Assembly: GCF_016862775.1 (NCBI RefSeq)
Contig: NZ_BONP01000013.1
Location: 38,783 to 102,782 of the forward strand
Length of the DNA stretch: 64,000 nucleotides
DNA from: Cellulomonas phragmiteti
GTDB lineage: Bacteria > Actinomycetota > Actinomycetes > Actinomycetales > Cellulomonadaceae
Direction of reading: 5' to 3'
The position numbers and the translations under genes are program-made. The notes below the pieces were generated by a model. It saw nothing but the letters and a program-made list of their open reading frames with translations. It was not told where the DNA came from and ran no database searches. Shown here piece after piece: positions 1-9,448 of this stretch (position 1 is the stretch's first letter; each line of letters begins with the position of its first letter).

Positions 1-218
1 GCGTCGGACCCGACGCGCCCGTGGTCGAACGGGACGGCCCCGGCGGCGACGGCGGGCCCTCCGTGGTCCGCGAGCGCACGGTCCACGGCGTCGGCGAGCG
101 CGTCCGGGCCGCCCGGGTCGGACACCGCGACGGCCGCGCGCGGGTCCAGCACGAGCGCGTCGTGCGGGCCGGCGAGGATCAGCGGGGGCGTCGTCGGCGC
201 GGCGTGCGCGGCGCTCAC
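1..218 (-). CDS. dhbC: Isochorismate synthase, N-terminal fragment (runs off left edge)
   Basis: Reading leftward from a GTG at 218, the frame is open to the window edge (about 72 residues). It contains the segment GAVPFD, resembling the GAIPFD block of EntC/DhbC isochorismate synthases, which convert chorismate to isochorismate, the first committed step to 2,3-dihydroxybenzoate. The GTG overlaps the TGA of the DHB dehydrogenase (GTGA), so the two are translationally coupled in one leftward operon. Only the N-terminus is visible; catalytic residues lie outside. The assignment rests on this motif plus neighbours. A salicylate synthase or other chorismate-utilising enzyme is the main alternative, but the adjoining EntA-type dehydrogenase argues for the DHB route. 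Confidence 0.7.
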   Translation of the reverse strand, partial: MSAAHAAPTTPPLILAGPHDALVLDPRAAVAVSDPGGPDALADAVDRALADHGGPAVAAGAVPFDHGRVGSD

Positions 219-1030
219 GCGGACGCGCCCAGCGTCGCTCCGCCGTCGACGCGCAGGTCGTGCAGGGTGATGTGGCGCGCGTCGTCGGACAGCAGGAACG
301 CGACCGCGTCCGCGACGTCGTCGGCCGTGGCGATCCGGCCCAGGGGGATGCCCAGGCGGAAGTCCGGTGCGGAGCCGGCGACCGTGCGCTCGTGGGCACG
401 TCGCAGCGCGTCCTCGTCGAGGTCGGTCCCGAGGGTCGCGCGCAGCATCGCCGTGTCGGTCGAGCCGGGCGAGACGACGTTGCACCTGACCCCGTGCGGG
501 GCGAGCTCGAGCGCCAGGCACCGTGCGAGCATCGTGGCGGCGGCCTTGGAGGCGGCGTACGCGCCGATCCCGCGCCGGGGGGTTGCGGCCGCGTTGGAGG
601 AGACGACGACCACGGCCCCGGTGCCGCGTGCGGCCATGCGCGCACCGACGGCGCCCACCACGTGCAGGACGCCCCCGACGTTCACGTCGAGGAGTCGGGC
701 CAGGTCGTGCCCGTCCGCCTGCAGCAGGTCGCCGACGTGGACGACCCCGGCGCAGTGCGCGAGCCTGACCACGGGCCCGTGCTCGTCCTCGACCGTGCGC
801 ACCGCGTCCTGGACCGCGCCTGCGTCGGTGACGTCCGCCGGGTGGGCGGACAGCGCGAGCCCGTCGCGCACACCCTCGGCGACGGCGGCGTGCAGCGCGC
901 GGGCGTCGACGTCGAGGCAGGCGACGTGGTCCCCGCGGCCCGCGAGCAGCCGTGCGACGGCCAGTCCGATGCCGCGCGCCGCGCCGGTGACGAGCGCGAC
1001 GGGCCGGGTGCCGTACCGCCGGGCCGTCAT
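215..1030 (-). CDS. dhbA: 2,3-dihydro-2,3-dihydroxybenzoate dehydrogenase (EntA/DhbA)
   Basis: Short-chain dehydrogenase of 271 residues that oxidises 2,3-dihydro-DHB to 2,3-dihydroxybenzoate with NAD+. Visible motifs: cofactor loop TGAARGIG (15-22), Ser144/Ser145, and the YAASK catalytic pair Tyr158/Lys162. Two stretches are typical of EntA: RCNVVSPGSTDT near 182-193 and the C-terminal HITLHDLRVDGG. Length matches the family. The ATG overlaps the stop of the DHB-AMP ligase (ATGA), and its own stop overlaps the isochorismate synthase start. The isochorismatase needed between the two enzymes is not in the window and may lie to the left. Confidence is high because the family-specific C-terminus is present. 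Confidence 0.93.
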   Translation of the reverse strand: MTARRYGTRPVALVTGAARGIGLAVARLLAGRGDHVACLDVDARALHAAVAEGVRDGLALSAHPADVTDAGAVQDAVRTVEDEHGPVVRLAHCAGVVHVGDLLQADGHDLARLLDVNVGGVLHVVGAVGARMAARGTGAVVVVSSNAAATPRRGIGAYAASKAAATMLARCLALELAPHGVRCNVVSPGSTDTAMLRATLGTDLDEDALRRAHERTVAGSAPDFRLGIPLGRIATADDVADAVAFLLSDDARHITLHDLRVDGGATLGASA

Positions 1031-2664
1031 GCCTGCGCCCAGGCGCGCAGGCGCTGCTTGTCGACCTTGCCGACGCCCGTCAGCGGCAGGCCGGCCACGA
1101 CGCGCACCTCGTCGGGCACCGCGATGGCCGTGACCCCGCGGCCCGTGAGGTCGCGGCGGAGGTCCTCGCGTGTGGGCCCCGGGCCGTCCACGACGAGGAA
1201 CGCGACAGAGCGCTCGCCGAGGTGCGGGTCGGGGGCGCCCACGACCGCGGCGCCGCGCACGTCGGGGCGGGCGAGGAGGAGCTCCTCGACCTCGCCCGCG
1301 GCGATCTTCTCGCCCGCGCGGTTGACCTGGTCCTTGACGCGCCCGACGACGGTCAGGTCACCGTCGGGTGAGCGGGTCACGACGTCCCCGGTGCGGTAGA
1401 AGCCGTCGGCCGTGAAGCGCACGGTGTCGAGCTCGCGTGCGCCGTAGTACCCGGTGATCGTGTACGGGCCGCGGGTCAGGAGCTCGCCCGGGGTGCCGTC
1501 CGGCACGGGCCGGTCCTGCTCGTCGACGACCAGCACCTCGTCCCCGGGCGAGACGGGACGTCCCTGCGTGGTGCACACGACGTCCGGAGACCCGGCCGGG
1601 TCCGTGTAGCAGTTGAGGCCCTCGGCCATGCCGAACACCTGCTGCAGGGTGCAGCCCAGCTCCGGGCCCACCCGCCGGGCGGTGGCGTCGTCCAGCCGCG
1701 CCCCGCCGACCTGCAGGATCCGCAGGGACCCCAGGTCGGCCGGCGTGCGGCGCGCCTCGTCGAGCCAGGCGGGGACCAGGGCCGGGACCAGCGAGGTGAG
1801 CGTGACGCGCTCGCGCTCGACCAGGGCGAACGCGGTCGTCGGGCTCGGGTCGGGGGACAGCACGACGGTGCCGCCGCTCGAGAGCACACCGACGATCCCG
1901 GGCGAGACCATCGTGAAGTTGTGCGCGGCGGGCAGCACCGCGAGGTACACCGCGTCCGGGCCGACGCCGCACGCGCGGGCGGATGCGAGCGCGTTGTACC
2001 CGTAGTCGGCGTGCGTGCGCGGGATGAGCTTGGGCGTGCCCGTTGTGCCGCCCGACAGGGTGAGCAGGGCCAGGTCCTCGGCGTCGGCGTCGTCGCGGCC
2101 CGACCCCGTCGGGGGCGTCGCGCGGGGGGTGGACCGGACGTCCAGGTCCTGCGGGCGCAGGACCGCCCGGACGTGCGGCAGGGCGCGCAGCGACACGGCG
2201 AGATCACGCAGGTCACGGCGCCCCTGACGCTCGACGACGACCGCGGCCGACACCTCGGCGGCGACGGCGACGGCCCGGACGTCGGCGTCGCCGAGCGTGG
2301 GCAGGACGAGGACGGGCACCGCCCCGGCCCGCACGGCGGCGTAGAACGCGACGACGTGCTCGGCGCGGTTGCCGACGCACAGGAGCACCCGGTCACCGGG
2401 CTGCACGCCGTGCGTGCGGAGCACGTCCGCGCACCGCTCGGCGTGAAGGTCCAGGTCGGCGTAGGTGAGCCGGACGTCCCCGGCGACCAGGGCCAGGTGC
2501 TCCGGGCGCGACCGGACCTGTGCGCGCAGGAGCTCGGAGAGCGTGCGGCGCTCGCGCCAGCCGCGCTTGACGAGGTGCTCGGCATGGGTGCGCGGCACGG
2601 GGAGCCAGGTGGGCCCGTGGGTCAGCCCCTGGGCGTCGCGGGTCGGACGAGGAGGGGAGGACAT
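1027..2664 (-). CDS. dhbE: 2,3-dihydroxybenzoate-AMP ligase (EntE/DhbE type)
   Basis: Stand-alone aryl-acid adenylating enzyme of 545 residues that loads DHB as the acyl-adenylate onto the aryl carrier domain at the start of the first NRPS. The ATP-binding loop SGGTTGTPK lies near 204-212, the aryl pocket segment AHNFTMVSPG near 247-256, then FGMAEGLNCYTD, GFYRTGDVV and GKVDK at the end. The Ser before PG (about 254) is the residue seen in DHB-specific DhbE/EntE, where salicylate ligases usually have Cys; this supports DHB over salicylate, as does the neighbouring DHB dehydrogenase. The next pocket position (Asn in GLNCYT) is unusual. Its ATG sits only about 9 bases past a predicted -10, so the mRNA may be leaderless. 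Confidence 0.93.
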   Translation of the reverse strand: MSSPPRPTRDAQGLTHGPTWLPVPRTHAEHLVKRGWRERRTLSELLRAQVRSRPEHLALVAGDVRLTYADLDLHAERCADVLRTHGVQPGDRVLLCVGNRAEHVVAFYAAVRAGAVPVLVLPTLGDADVRAVAVAAEVSAAVVVERQGRRDLRDLAVSLRALPHVRAVLRPQDLDVRSTPRATPPTGSGRDDADAEDLALLTLSGGTTGTPKLIPRTHADYGYNALASARACGVGPDAVYLAVLPAAHNFTMVSPGIVGVLSSGGTVVLSPDPSPTTAFALVERERVTLTSLVPALVPAWLDEARRTPADLGSLRILQVGGARLDDATARRVGPELGCTLQQVFGMAEGLNCYTDPAGSPDVVCTTQGRPVSPGDEVLVVDEQDRPVPDGTPGELLTRGPYTITGYYGARELDTVRFTADGFYRTGDVVTRSPDGDLTVVGRVKDQVNRAGEKIAAGEVEELLLARPDVRGAAVVGAPDPHLGERSVAFLVVDGPGPTREDLRRDLTGRGVTAIAVPDEVRVVAGLPLTGVGKVDKQRLRAWAQA

Positions 2665-2670
2665 GGATGC

Positions 2671-2691
2671 TAATGATACTCATATGCATTA
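2671..2691. promoter_or_regulatory. Zur/Fur-type operator in the divergent DHB/NRPS promoter
   Basis: A 21-bp inverted repeat with perfect TAATG/CATTA outer arms forms an AT-rich island in a >70% GC region. Its core, read on the minus strand from 2688 to 2674, is TGCATATGAGTATCA, which matches 11 of 15 positions of the actinobacterial Zur-like 7-1-7 palindrome TGAAAATGATTTTCA. The same core is found at 23758-23772. It overlaps a minus-strand promoter, so a bound repressor would block it. Zur versus another Fur-family regulator cannot be decided from sequence alone; it does not resemble a DtxR/IdeR box. Confidence 0.65.
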
Positions 2692-2700
2692 CGGTTTCAC
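2673..2700 (-). promoter_or_regulatory. Predicted promoter of the dhbE-dhbA-dhbC operon
   Basis: On the minus strand, GTGAAA (2700-2695) and TATCAT (2678-2673) are separated by 16 bases and resemble -35 and -10 hexamers. Transcription would begin around 2667-2665, right at the ATG at 2664, implying a leaderless message. The Zur/Fur-like palindrome occupies the spacer and -10. Inferred from hexamer similarity only. Confidence 0.45.
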
Positions 2701-5700
2701 CCGTCCGCATGACTCCGACGTCCCCGCACGAGAGCGAGCAGCCCCCTTGTCGCAGACCTCCGTCGAGCCGCGCACCTCCGTCCGTGACCAGGTGGCGGCG
2801 GTGCTGGGCACGGACACGTTCGGCGACGAGGACGACCTCTTCGACCACGGGATCGACTCCCTGGGCCTGATCCGCCTGGTCGGGCGGTGGCGCGACGAGG
2901 GCCACGAGGTGACGTTCGAGGACCTGGCGGCCGATGCGACCGTCACGGCCTGGGGCCGGCTGCTCGCGGCGGGGCCGAGCACCGTGCGCCCCGTTCCGGC
3001 CGACCCGGCCGACCCCGCCGACCCCGTCGCCCGGGACACGGCGCCGCCCACGTCCGAGCCGTTCGACCTCGCGACCATGCAGCACGCGTACTGGGTGGGC
3101 CGCGGCGACGAGCAGCCGCTCGGCGGGGTCGCCGCGCACTTCTACACCGAGTTCGACGGCCACGGGCTCGACCCCGACCGCCTCGCCCGCGCTCTCGACG
3201 TCGTCGTCGCCGCGCACCCCATGCTGCGGGTGCGCATCGACGACGACGGCCGCCAGCGCTACGGCAGCACCGGCTCACCGCTGCGCGTGCAGGACCTGCG
3301 CCACCTCGGGCCTGCTGCCGCCGCCGAGGCCCTGACTGCCCTGCGCGACGAGGGCACGCACCGCCGCATGGACGTGCGCGCCGGGCACGTGCTCGACGTG
3401 GCGCTGACGCTGCTGGCCGACGGGCGCACCCGCCTGCACGTCGACCTCGACATGGTCGCCGCCGACGCGCTGAGCCTGCGGGTCCTGCTCGACGACCTGG
3501 GCGCCGCCTACCGCGGCCGGCCGCGGTCCGCGCCGCGCTACGACTACGCGACGGCGCTGCGCGACCGCGCCCTGGCCCGTGCGGCCGAGACGGACCGCGC
3601 CCGGCGGTGGTGGCAGGACCGTCTGCCCGCGCTGCCCCCGGCACCGGCGCTGCCCACGGTGCAGGACGCCACCGCCCCGACGCCCCCCGGCAGCCCGTTC
3701 ACCCGCTCCACCCGTCTGCACCACCGCCTGTCGCCGGAGCGGGCCCGCGTCCTGACCGAGCGGTCGCGCGCGGCGGGTGTCACCCCCGCGGCGGCGCTCG
3801 CCACGGCCTTCGCCCTGACCCTCGCGGCCTGGAGCGCGGAGCCGCGGTTCAGCCTCAACCTCCCGCTCTTCGACCGCCCGCCGCTGCACCCGGACGTCGA
3901 CCGCGTCGTCGGGGACTTCAGCAGCTCGGTGCTGCTCGCGGTCGACACCGGGCAGGACCGCACGTTCACCGCGCACGCCCGTGCGCTGCAGGGCGAGCTG
4001 CACGCCGCCGTCGACCACGGCGCGTGGGGCGGCGTGGAGGTCCTGCGGGACCTGGCCCGGCTGCACGGACGCCCCACGGTGCCGTCCCCGGTGGTCTACA
4101 CCAGCGCGATCGGGCTCGGCCCGCTGTTCAGCGAGGACGTGCAGGACACGTTCGGGCCGGCGGTCCACATCATCTCCCAGGGCCCCCAGGTGTGGCTCGA
4201 CGCCCAGGTCACCGAGCTCGACGGCGGTCTGCTGCTCAACTGGGACCTGCGCGAGCACCTGTTCGTCCCCGGGACCGCGCAGGCCGCCTTCGCCGCCTAC
4301 CGGGACCTGGTCGACCTGCTGGTGGACGACCCGGCGACCTGGGACCGGCACGTCGTCGCGCCGGTGCCGGCGGCCACGGACGGCACGCGCGACCGACCGG
4401 CCGTGGACCTGCCCGCGCCCGCCGCCCGCACCCTGCACGCCGCCTTCCTGGAGCACGCCCAGGCCGCTCCGGACGCGGTCGCGCTCGTGGACGTCGACGG
4501 CACGCCGGTCACCTACGGGCAGCTGGCGCAGGACGCGCTGCGGGTGGCCGGGGCCGTGGCGCGCGCCGTGCCCGCCGGCAGCACGGTGGCGCTCACGCTC
4601 CCGCGCGGGGCCCGCCAGGTCGCCGCGCTGCTCGGCGTGCTGGCCGCCGGCTGCGCGTACCTGCCCGCCGGCGACCACCAGCCGCCCGCGCGCCGCCGGG
4701 CGATCCTGCAGGTCGCGCGGCCGGCGCTGCTCCTGGTCGACCCCGCCGACGGCGACGACAGCGGCGACGCCCCGCACGGCACGCCCGTGCTCCGGATCTC
4801 CGACGCTCTTGCCGGCGCCCCCGGCACCACCCGCCCGTGCGCGCCCGACGACGTGGCGTACGTACTGTTCACGTCCGGCTCCACGGGCGTGCCCAAGGGC
4901 GTCGAGGTGCCCCACGGCGGGGCGGCGCACACCGTCGACGTGCTCGCCGCGGTCCTCGGCACCGGACCGCAGGACCGCACGCTCGCGCTGGCCGAGACCG
5001 ACTTCGACATGTCCGTCGTCGACCTGCTGCTCCCGCTGTCCACGGGCGGGGCCGCGGTGCTCGTGGCCTCCGCCGACCGCCGGGACGCCACCACCTGGGC
5101 GCGGGCCGCCGCCGAGCACGGGGTGACGGTCGTCAACTGCGTCCCCACGCTGCTCGACATGCTGCTGACCGTCGTGGAGTCCGGCGACGCGCCCGCGCCG
5201 CCGCTGCGGGCCGTGCTGCTGGGCGGCGACCGGGTCGGCACCGACCTGCCCGCGCGGCTGCGCGCCGTCGCCCCGGGCGCGCGCTTCCTGGCGCTGGGCG
5301 GCATGACCGAGGCCGCGATCCACTCCACGCTGCTCGAGGTCGACCGGGTCGACCCCGCGTGGACGTGCGTGCCGTGGGGGCGCCCGCTGCCCGGTGTGCG
5401 CTGCCGCGTGGTCGACGTGCACGGGCACGACCGCCCGGACGGGGTGCCGGGGGAGCTGTGGGTCGGCGGCGCGGGCCTGGCCCGCGGCTACCGCGGCGCA
5501 CCGGAGGTCACCGCGGACCGGTTCGTCGAGGTCGACGGGCGGCGCTGGTACCGCGCGGGCGACCTCGCGCGGTACGCGCCCGACGGCACCCTGGAGTTCC
5601 TGGGGCGCACCGACCACCAGGTCAAGGTCAACGGCGTGCGCGTCGAGACCGGCGAGGTCGAGGCGGCGCTGCGCAGCCACCCCGACGTCGACGGCGCCGT

Positions 5701-8700
5701 CGTCGTCGTCCTCGACGCCCCCGCACCCACGCTGGCGGCCGTCGTCACCCCGGCCGCCGGACGCGCGCCGGACGCACGGTCCGTCCGGGACCACACCGCG
5801 ACGCTGCTGCCGCCCACGATGGTCCCGGCCGTGGTCGAGGTCCTCGAGCGGATGCCCCTGACGCCCAACGCCAAGCCCGACCGGGCCGCGGTCGTGGTGC
5901 ACCTGCGCACGAGGTCCGCCGGGCAGGGCGCGGCCGGCGAGTCGCCGCGGGGTGCCGCGGAGCACGAGCTCGCCACCGTGTGGTGCGAGCTGCTCGACGT
6001 GCCGCGGGTCTCCCGCACTGACGCGTTCTTCGCGCTCGGCGGCGACTCGCTGCTGGCGACCCGGCTCGTCGCGACGCTGCGGGCCCGCGGTCACGGCGAC
6101 GTGACGGTCGCCGACGTGTTCGTCCGCCCGGTGCTGGCCGACCTGGCCACGCGGCTGGCGGGTGGTGCGCCGGACGCACCGGCACCCGAGCCGGCACCCG
6201 TGCTCACGCACGACGCCGCGCACCGGCACGACCCCTTCGACGCGACCGGCGTGCAGCAGGCGTACCTCACCGGGCGCGACCCGGAGTTCACGCTCGGCGG
6301 CGTCGGCACCTACCACTACACCGAGCTCGACGGCGTCGACGTCGACCTGGACCGCGTGCGCCGCGCGCTCGACCGGCTCGTGGCGCGGCACGACATGCTG
6401 CGGGCCGTCTTCGACGCCGACGGCCGCCAGCGCGTGCTGCCGGACGTCCCCCCGCTGGGCCTGCCGGTCGTCGAGGCCGACCCGGCCGACCCGCGCCCGG
6501 CGCTCGCCGCCCTGCACGACGCGATGTCCCACCAGGTGCTCGACCCGACGCGCTGGCCCCTGCTCGACGTGCGCGCGGTGCGCTGGACCGTCGACGGGCG
6601 CACGCACGTGCGCCTGGGCGTCGGCCTGGACTACCTCGTCCTCGACGCGCTGAGCATCATGACGTTCTACCGCGAGCTCGACGCGCTGTACCGCGACCCC
6701 GACGCGACGCTGCCCGCCGTCGACGTCACGTTCCGCGACTACCTCATCCAGCGGCAGACCGACCCGGAGCGCGAGCGGCGGGCCCTGGAGCACTGGTCGT
6801 CGCGCGTGCGGGACCTGCCGCCCGCGCCGACGCTGCCGCTGGCCGTCGACCCCGGGCAGGTGCGCCGGCCGCGGTTCACGCGCCGGACCGACCACCTCGA
6901 CGCGGCCACCTGGTCCGCGCTGACCGCCGCCGCCCGCGCGGCGGGCCTCACACCGTCGACGCTGCTGCTCGCGTGCTACGGCGAGGTGCTCGCCACCTGG
7001 AGCGGCCGCGACGGCGTGGCGGTGACCCTCACGCTGTTCAACCGCGAGGACGTGCACCCGCACGTGCACCGGGTCCTCGGCGACTTCACGACCCTCTCGC
7101 TGGCCGGGTACGAGCGCGCACCGGGGACGGGTCCCGCGGACGCCGCCCGCGCGCTGCACCGGCGCCTGGGGGAGGACCTCGACCACCGGGACGTCTCCGC
7201 CGAGCGCGTGCTGCGGGAGATCTCGCGCCGCGACGGGACCGCGCACGCCGGCGTCCCGGTCGTGTTCACCAGCTCGCTGGGCCTCGGTGACGGGAACGGG
7301 CTGGACCTGCCCGGCGGGTTCGTGACGCGGGTCCGCGGCCTGTCGCAGTCCCCCCAGGTGCACCTGGACAACCAGGTGCTGGAGAGCGCCGGCGGGCTCG
7401 AGGTGTCCTGGGACGCTGTCGAGGAGCTGTTCGCGCCCGGCGTCCTCGACGCGATGTTCGCGGCCTACACCGCGCTCCTGCGCGGGCTGGCGGACGCGGG
7501 CGCGGACGCGTGGCCCCGGCTGGTGGGCGAGCTGCTGCCGCCCGACCAGCGCAGCGTGCGGACCAGGGTCAACGCCACGGACGCCCCCGCCCCGCGCGGC
7601 ACGCTGCACGCCGCGTTCTTCGAGCGCGTGTCGCAGCGCCCCGACGCGCCCGCCCTCGTCGCCGCGACCGGCACGCTCTCGCACGCCGAGGTCGCCGACC
7701 GGGCGCTGCGCGTCGCCGCCGGTCTGCGCGCCCGCGGGGTCGCGCCCGGGGACGCGGTGGCGGTGCACCTGCCCAAGGGCGCGGACCAGGTGTGCGCCAC
7801 GCTCGGCGTGCTCGCCGCCGGGGCCGTGCACGTGCCCGTCGGGGTCAGTCAGCCGCCCGCGCGGCGCGCCCGCGTGCACGCCGCCGCCCGGACCGTGCTC
7901 GTCGTGGGCGACGACCCCGGTGCGGCCCGGTCCTGCACCGTGGCCGAGCTGCTGGCCCACGAGCCGCTGCCGGCGCCGGTCCCCGTCGCGGCGGGCAGCA
8001 CCGCGTACGTGATCTTCACGTCCGGGTCGTCGGGGGAGCCCAAGGGCGTGGAGGTCACCCACGCCGCCGCGCTCAACACCGTCGCGGACGTCGTCGCGCG
8101 CTACGGCATCGGGCCGCAGGACCGCGTCCTGGCGCTGTCCGCGCTGGCCTTCGACCTGTCGGTGCTCGACGTCCTCGGGGTGCTGGGCGCCGGGGGTGCG
8201 CTCGTCCTGCCCACGGAGGACGAGCGCACCGACGCGCACCGCTGGCTGGCGCTGTGCCGCACGCACGGGGTCACGCTGTGGAACACGGTGCCGGCGCTGC
8301 TGGACATGCTGCTCCTGGCCGCCGACGGCACGCCCCTGCCCCTGCGGCTGGCCCTGGTCTCGGGCGACTGGGTCGGCACCGACCTCGCCGACCGCCTGGC
8401 CGTGGCGACCGACGGACGCGCCCGGCTCGTCGCGCTCGGCGGGGCGACCGAGGCGTCGGTGTGGTCCAACGCGCACGACGGTGGCCGCGCCCCCGCCGGG
8501 TGGACGTCGGTGCCCTACGGGCTGCCGCTGACCAACCAGCGGTTCCGGGTCGTCGACGCGCACGGGCGCGACTGCCCGGACTGGGTGCCCGGCGAGCTGT
8601 GGATCGGCGGCGCCGGGGTCGCGGTCGGCTACCGCGGCGACCCGGCCCGGACCGCGGAGAAGTTCGTCACCACCGACGACGGGCGTTGGTACCGCACCGG

Positions 8701-9358
8701 GGACCTGGGTCGGTACCGGCCCGACGGGCTCCTGGAGTTCCTGGGCCGCGCCGACCGGCAGGTCAAGATCGGCGGGCACCGGCTCGAGCTCGGGGAGGTC
8801 GAGGCGGCGCTCGTCGAGCACCCCGCCGTGCGGCGGGCCGCGGTCGTCGCGGTCGGCGAGCGGGCGGACCGTCGGCTCGTCGGGTTCGTCGTGCCCGCCG
8901 ACGCTCCCGACGCCGCCGGGCCGGGCGACGCCCTGCCCGACGTGCTCACCGCCCACCTGCGCGCGCACGTGCCGGCCCACGCCGTGCCGGGCACGCTGCA
9001 CGTCCTGCCGGCGATGCCGCTCACGGCCAACGGCAAGGTCGACACCGCCGCCCTGACCGCCCGGGCCGTCGAGCACGCGGCCGCCCCGGCGGCGTCGGTC
9101 GAGCCGGCCGACGACGTCGAGCGCTCGCTGGCCCGCACGTGGGCCGACCTGCTGGGAGCACCCGTCACCGACCGGACCGCGAACTTCTTCGCGCTCGGCG
9201 GCACCAGCCTGCTCGCCCTGCGGATGCTCACGCAGGTCCGCACCGCGCTCGCTCCCGACGTGTCGACCCGCGACTTCCTCACCGATCCCACGCTCGCCGC
9301 GCTGGCCGACCAGGTGCGCGCGGCGAGCAGCGAGGACGTCGTCACCGGCGTCCTGTGA
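2684..9358 (+). CDS. NRPS 1: ArCP-Cy-A(Thr?)-PCP-Cy-A(Cys)-PCP
   Basis: Seven-domain metallophore synthetase of about 2,224 residues, similar in plan to HMWP2/PchE with a full second module. Aryl carrier domain at 29-92 (GIDSLGL, Ser59) accepts DHB. Cy1 has DMVAADALS (Asp256-Ser264); A1 has FTSGSTGVPKG near 729; PCP1 has GGDSL (Ser1122). Cy2 has DYLVLDALS (1316-1324); A2 has FTSGSSGEPKG near 1778; PCP2 has GGTSL (Ser2175). Read by alignment to the GrsA pocket, A1 gives D-M-V-N-L-G-L-I-H, closest to threonine, and A2 gives D-L-L-N-L-S-L-V-W, close to cysteine. The frame is open far upstream; ATG 2684 is the first ATG beyond the divergent gene, but TTG 2747 with GAGAGCGAG upstream may be the true start because the operator overlaps 2684. 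Confidence 0.93.
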   Translation: MHYGFTRPHDSDVPARERAAPLSQTSVEPRTSVRDQVAAVLGTDTFGDEDDLFDHGIDSLGLIRLVGRWRDEGHEVTFEDLAADATVTAWGRLLAAGPSTVRPVPADPADPADPVARDTAPPTSEPFDLATMQHAYWVGRGDEQPLGGVAAHFYTEFDGHGLDPDRLARALDVVVAAHPMLRVRIDDDGRQRYGSTGSPLRVQDLRHLGPAAAAEALTALRDEGTHRRMDVRAGHVLDVALTLLADGRTRLHVDLDMVAADALSLRVLLDDLGAAYRGRPRSAPRYDYATALRDRALARAAETDRARRWWQDRLPALPPAPALPTVQDATAPTPPGSPFTRSTRLHHRLSPERARVLTERSRAAGVTPAAALATAFALTLAAWSAEPRFSLNLPLFDRPPLHPDVDRVVGDFSSSVLLAVDTGQDRTFTAHARALQGELHAAVDHGAWGGVEVLRDLARLHGRPTVPSPVVYTSAIGLGPLFSEDVQDTFGPAVHIISQGPQVWLDAQVTELDGGLLLNWDLREHLFVPGTAQAAFAAYRDLVDLLVDDPATWDRHVVAPVPAATDGTRDRPAVDLPAPAARTLHAAFLEHAQAAPDAVALVDVDGTPVTYGQLAQDALRVAGAVARAVPAGSTVALTLPRGARQVAALLGVLAAGCAYLPAGDHQPPARRRAILQVARPALLLVDPADGDDSGDAPHGTPVLRISDALAGAPGTTRPCAPDDVAYVLFTSGSTGVPKGVEVPHGGAAHTVDVLAAVLGTGPQDRTLALAETDFDMSVVDLLLPLSTGGAAVLVASADRRDATTWARAAAEHGVTVVNCVPTLLDMLLTVVESGDAPAPPLRAVLLGGDRVGTDLPARLRAVAPGARFLALGGMTEAAIHSTLLEVDRVDPAWTCVPWGRPLPGVRCRVVDVHGHDRPDGVPGELWVGGAGLARGYRGAPEVTADRFVEVDGRRWYRAGDLARYAPDGTLEFLGRTDHQVKVNGVRVETGEVEAALRSHPDVDGAVVVVLDAPAPTLAAVVTPAAGRAPDARSVRDHTATLLPPTMVPAVVEVLERMPLTPNAKPDRAAVVVHLRTRSAGQGAAGESPRGAAEHELATVWCELLDVPRVSRTDAFFALGGDSLLATRLVATLRARGHGDVTVADVFVRPVLADLATRLAGGAPDAPAPEPAPVLTHDAAHRHDPFDATGVQQAYLTGRDPEFTLGGVGTYHYTELDGVDVDLDRVRRALDRLVARHDMLRAVFDADGRQRVLPDVPPLGLPVVEADPADPRPALAALHDAMSHQVLDPTRWPLLDVRAVRWTVDGRTHVRLGVGLDYLVLDALSIMTFYRELDALYRDPDATLPAVDVTFRDYLIQRQTDPERERRALEHWSSRVRDLPPAPTLPLAVDPGQVRRPRFTRRTDHLDAATWSALTAAARAAGLTPSTLLLACYGEVLATWSGRDGVAVTLTLFNREDVHPHVHRVLGDFTTLSLAGYERAPGTGPADAARALHRRLGEDLDHRDVSAERVLREISRRDGTAHAGVPVVFTSSLGLGDGNGLDLPGGFVTRVRGLSQSPQVHLDNQVLESAGGLEVSWDAVEELFAPGVLDAMFAAYTALLRGLADAGADAWPRLVGELLPPDQRSVRTRVNATDAPAPRGTLHAAFFERVSQRPDAPALVAATGTLSHAEVADRALRVAAGLRARGVAPGDAVAVHLPKGADQVCATLGVLAAGAVHVPVGVSQPPARRARVHAAARTVLVVGDDPGAARSCTVAELLAHEPLPAPVPVAAGSTAYVIFTSGSSGEPKGVEVTHAAALNTVADVVARYGIGPQDRVLALSALAFDLSVLDVLGVLGAGGALVLPTEDERTDAHRWLALCRTHGVTLWNTVPALLDMLLLAADGTPLPLRLALVSGDWVGTDLADRLAVATDGRARLVALGGATEASVWSNAHDGGRAPAGWTSVPYGLPLTNQRFRVVDAHGRDCPDWVPGELWIGGAGVAVGYRGDPARTAEKFVTTDDGRWYRTGDLGRYRPDGLLEFLGRADRQVKIGGHRLELGEVEAALVEHPAVRRAAVVAVGERADRRLVGFVVPADAPDAAGPGDALPDVLTAHLRAHVPAHAVPGTLHVLPAMPLTANGKVDTAALTARAVEHAAAPAASVEPADDVERSLARTWADLLGAPVTDRTANFFALGGTSLLALRMLTQVRTALAPDVSTRDFLTDPTLAALADQVRAASSEDVVTGVL

Positions 9359-9387
9359 CGCCCGACGCCCGACGACGACCCCGCACC

Positions 9388-9413
9388 ACCACTCCGCAGC
9401 ACCACTCCGCAGC
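9388..9413 (+). repeat. 13-bp tandem duplication between the NRPS genes
   Basis: ACCACTCCGCAGC is present twice head to tail in the 90-base gap between the two synthetase genes. It is outside both reading frames and upstream of the GAGGAG ribosome site of the second gene. No function is evident; it may be replication slippage. Confidence 0.8.
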
Positions 9414-9448
9414 ACCCGCCAGGCCCGCCCGACCCGAGGAGCCCGATC

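Noticed and set aside
1027..2664. Salicylate-AMP ligase (YbtE/MbtA type)
   Set aside because: Ser at the aryl-pocket position and adjacent DHB dehydrogenase favour DHB. No salicylate synthase or pyruvate lyase is visible.
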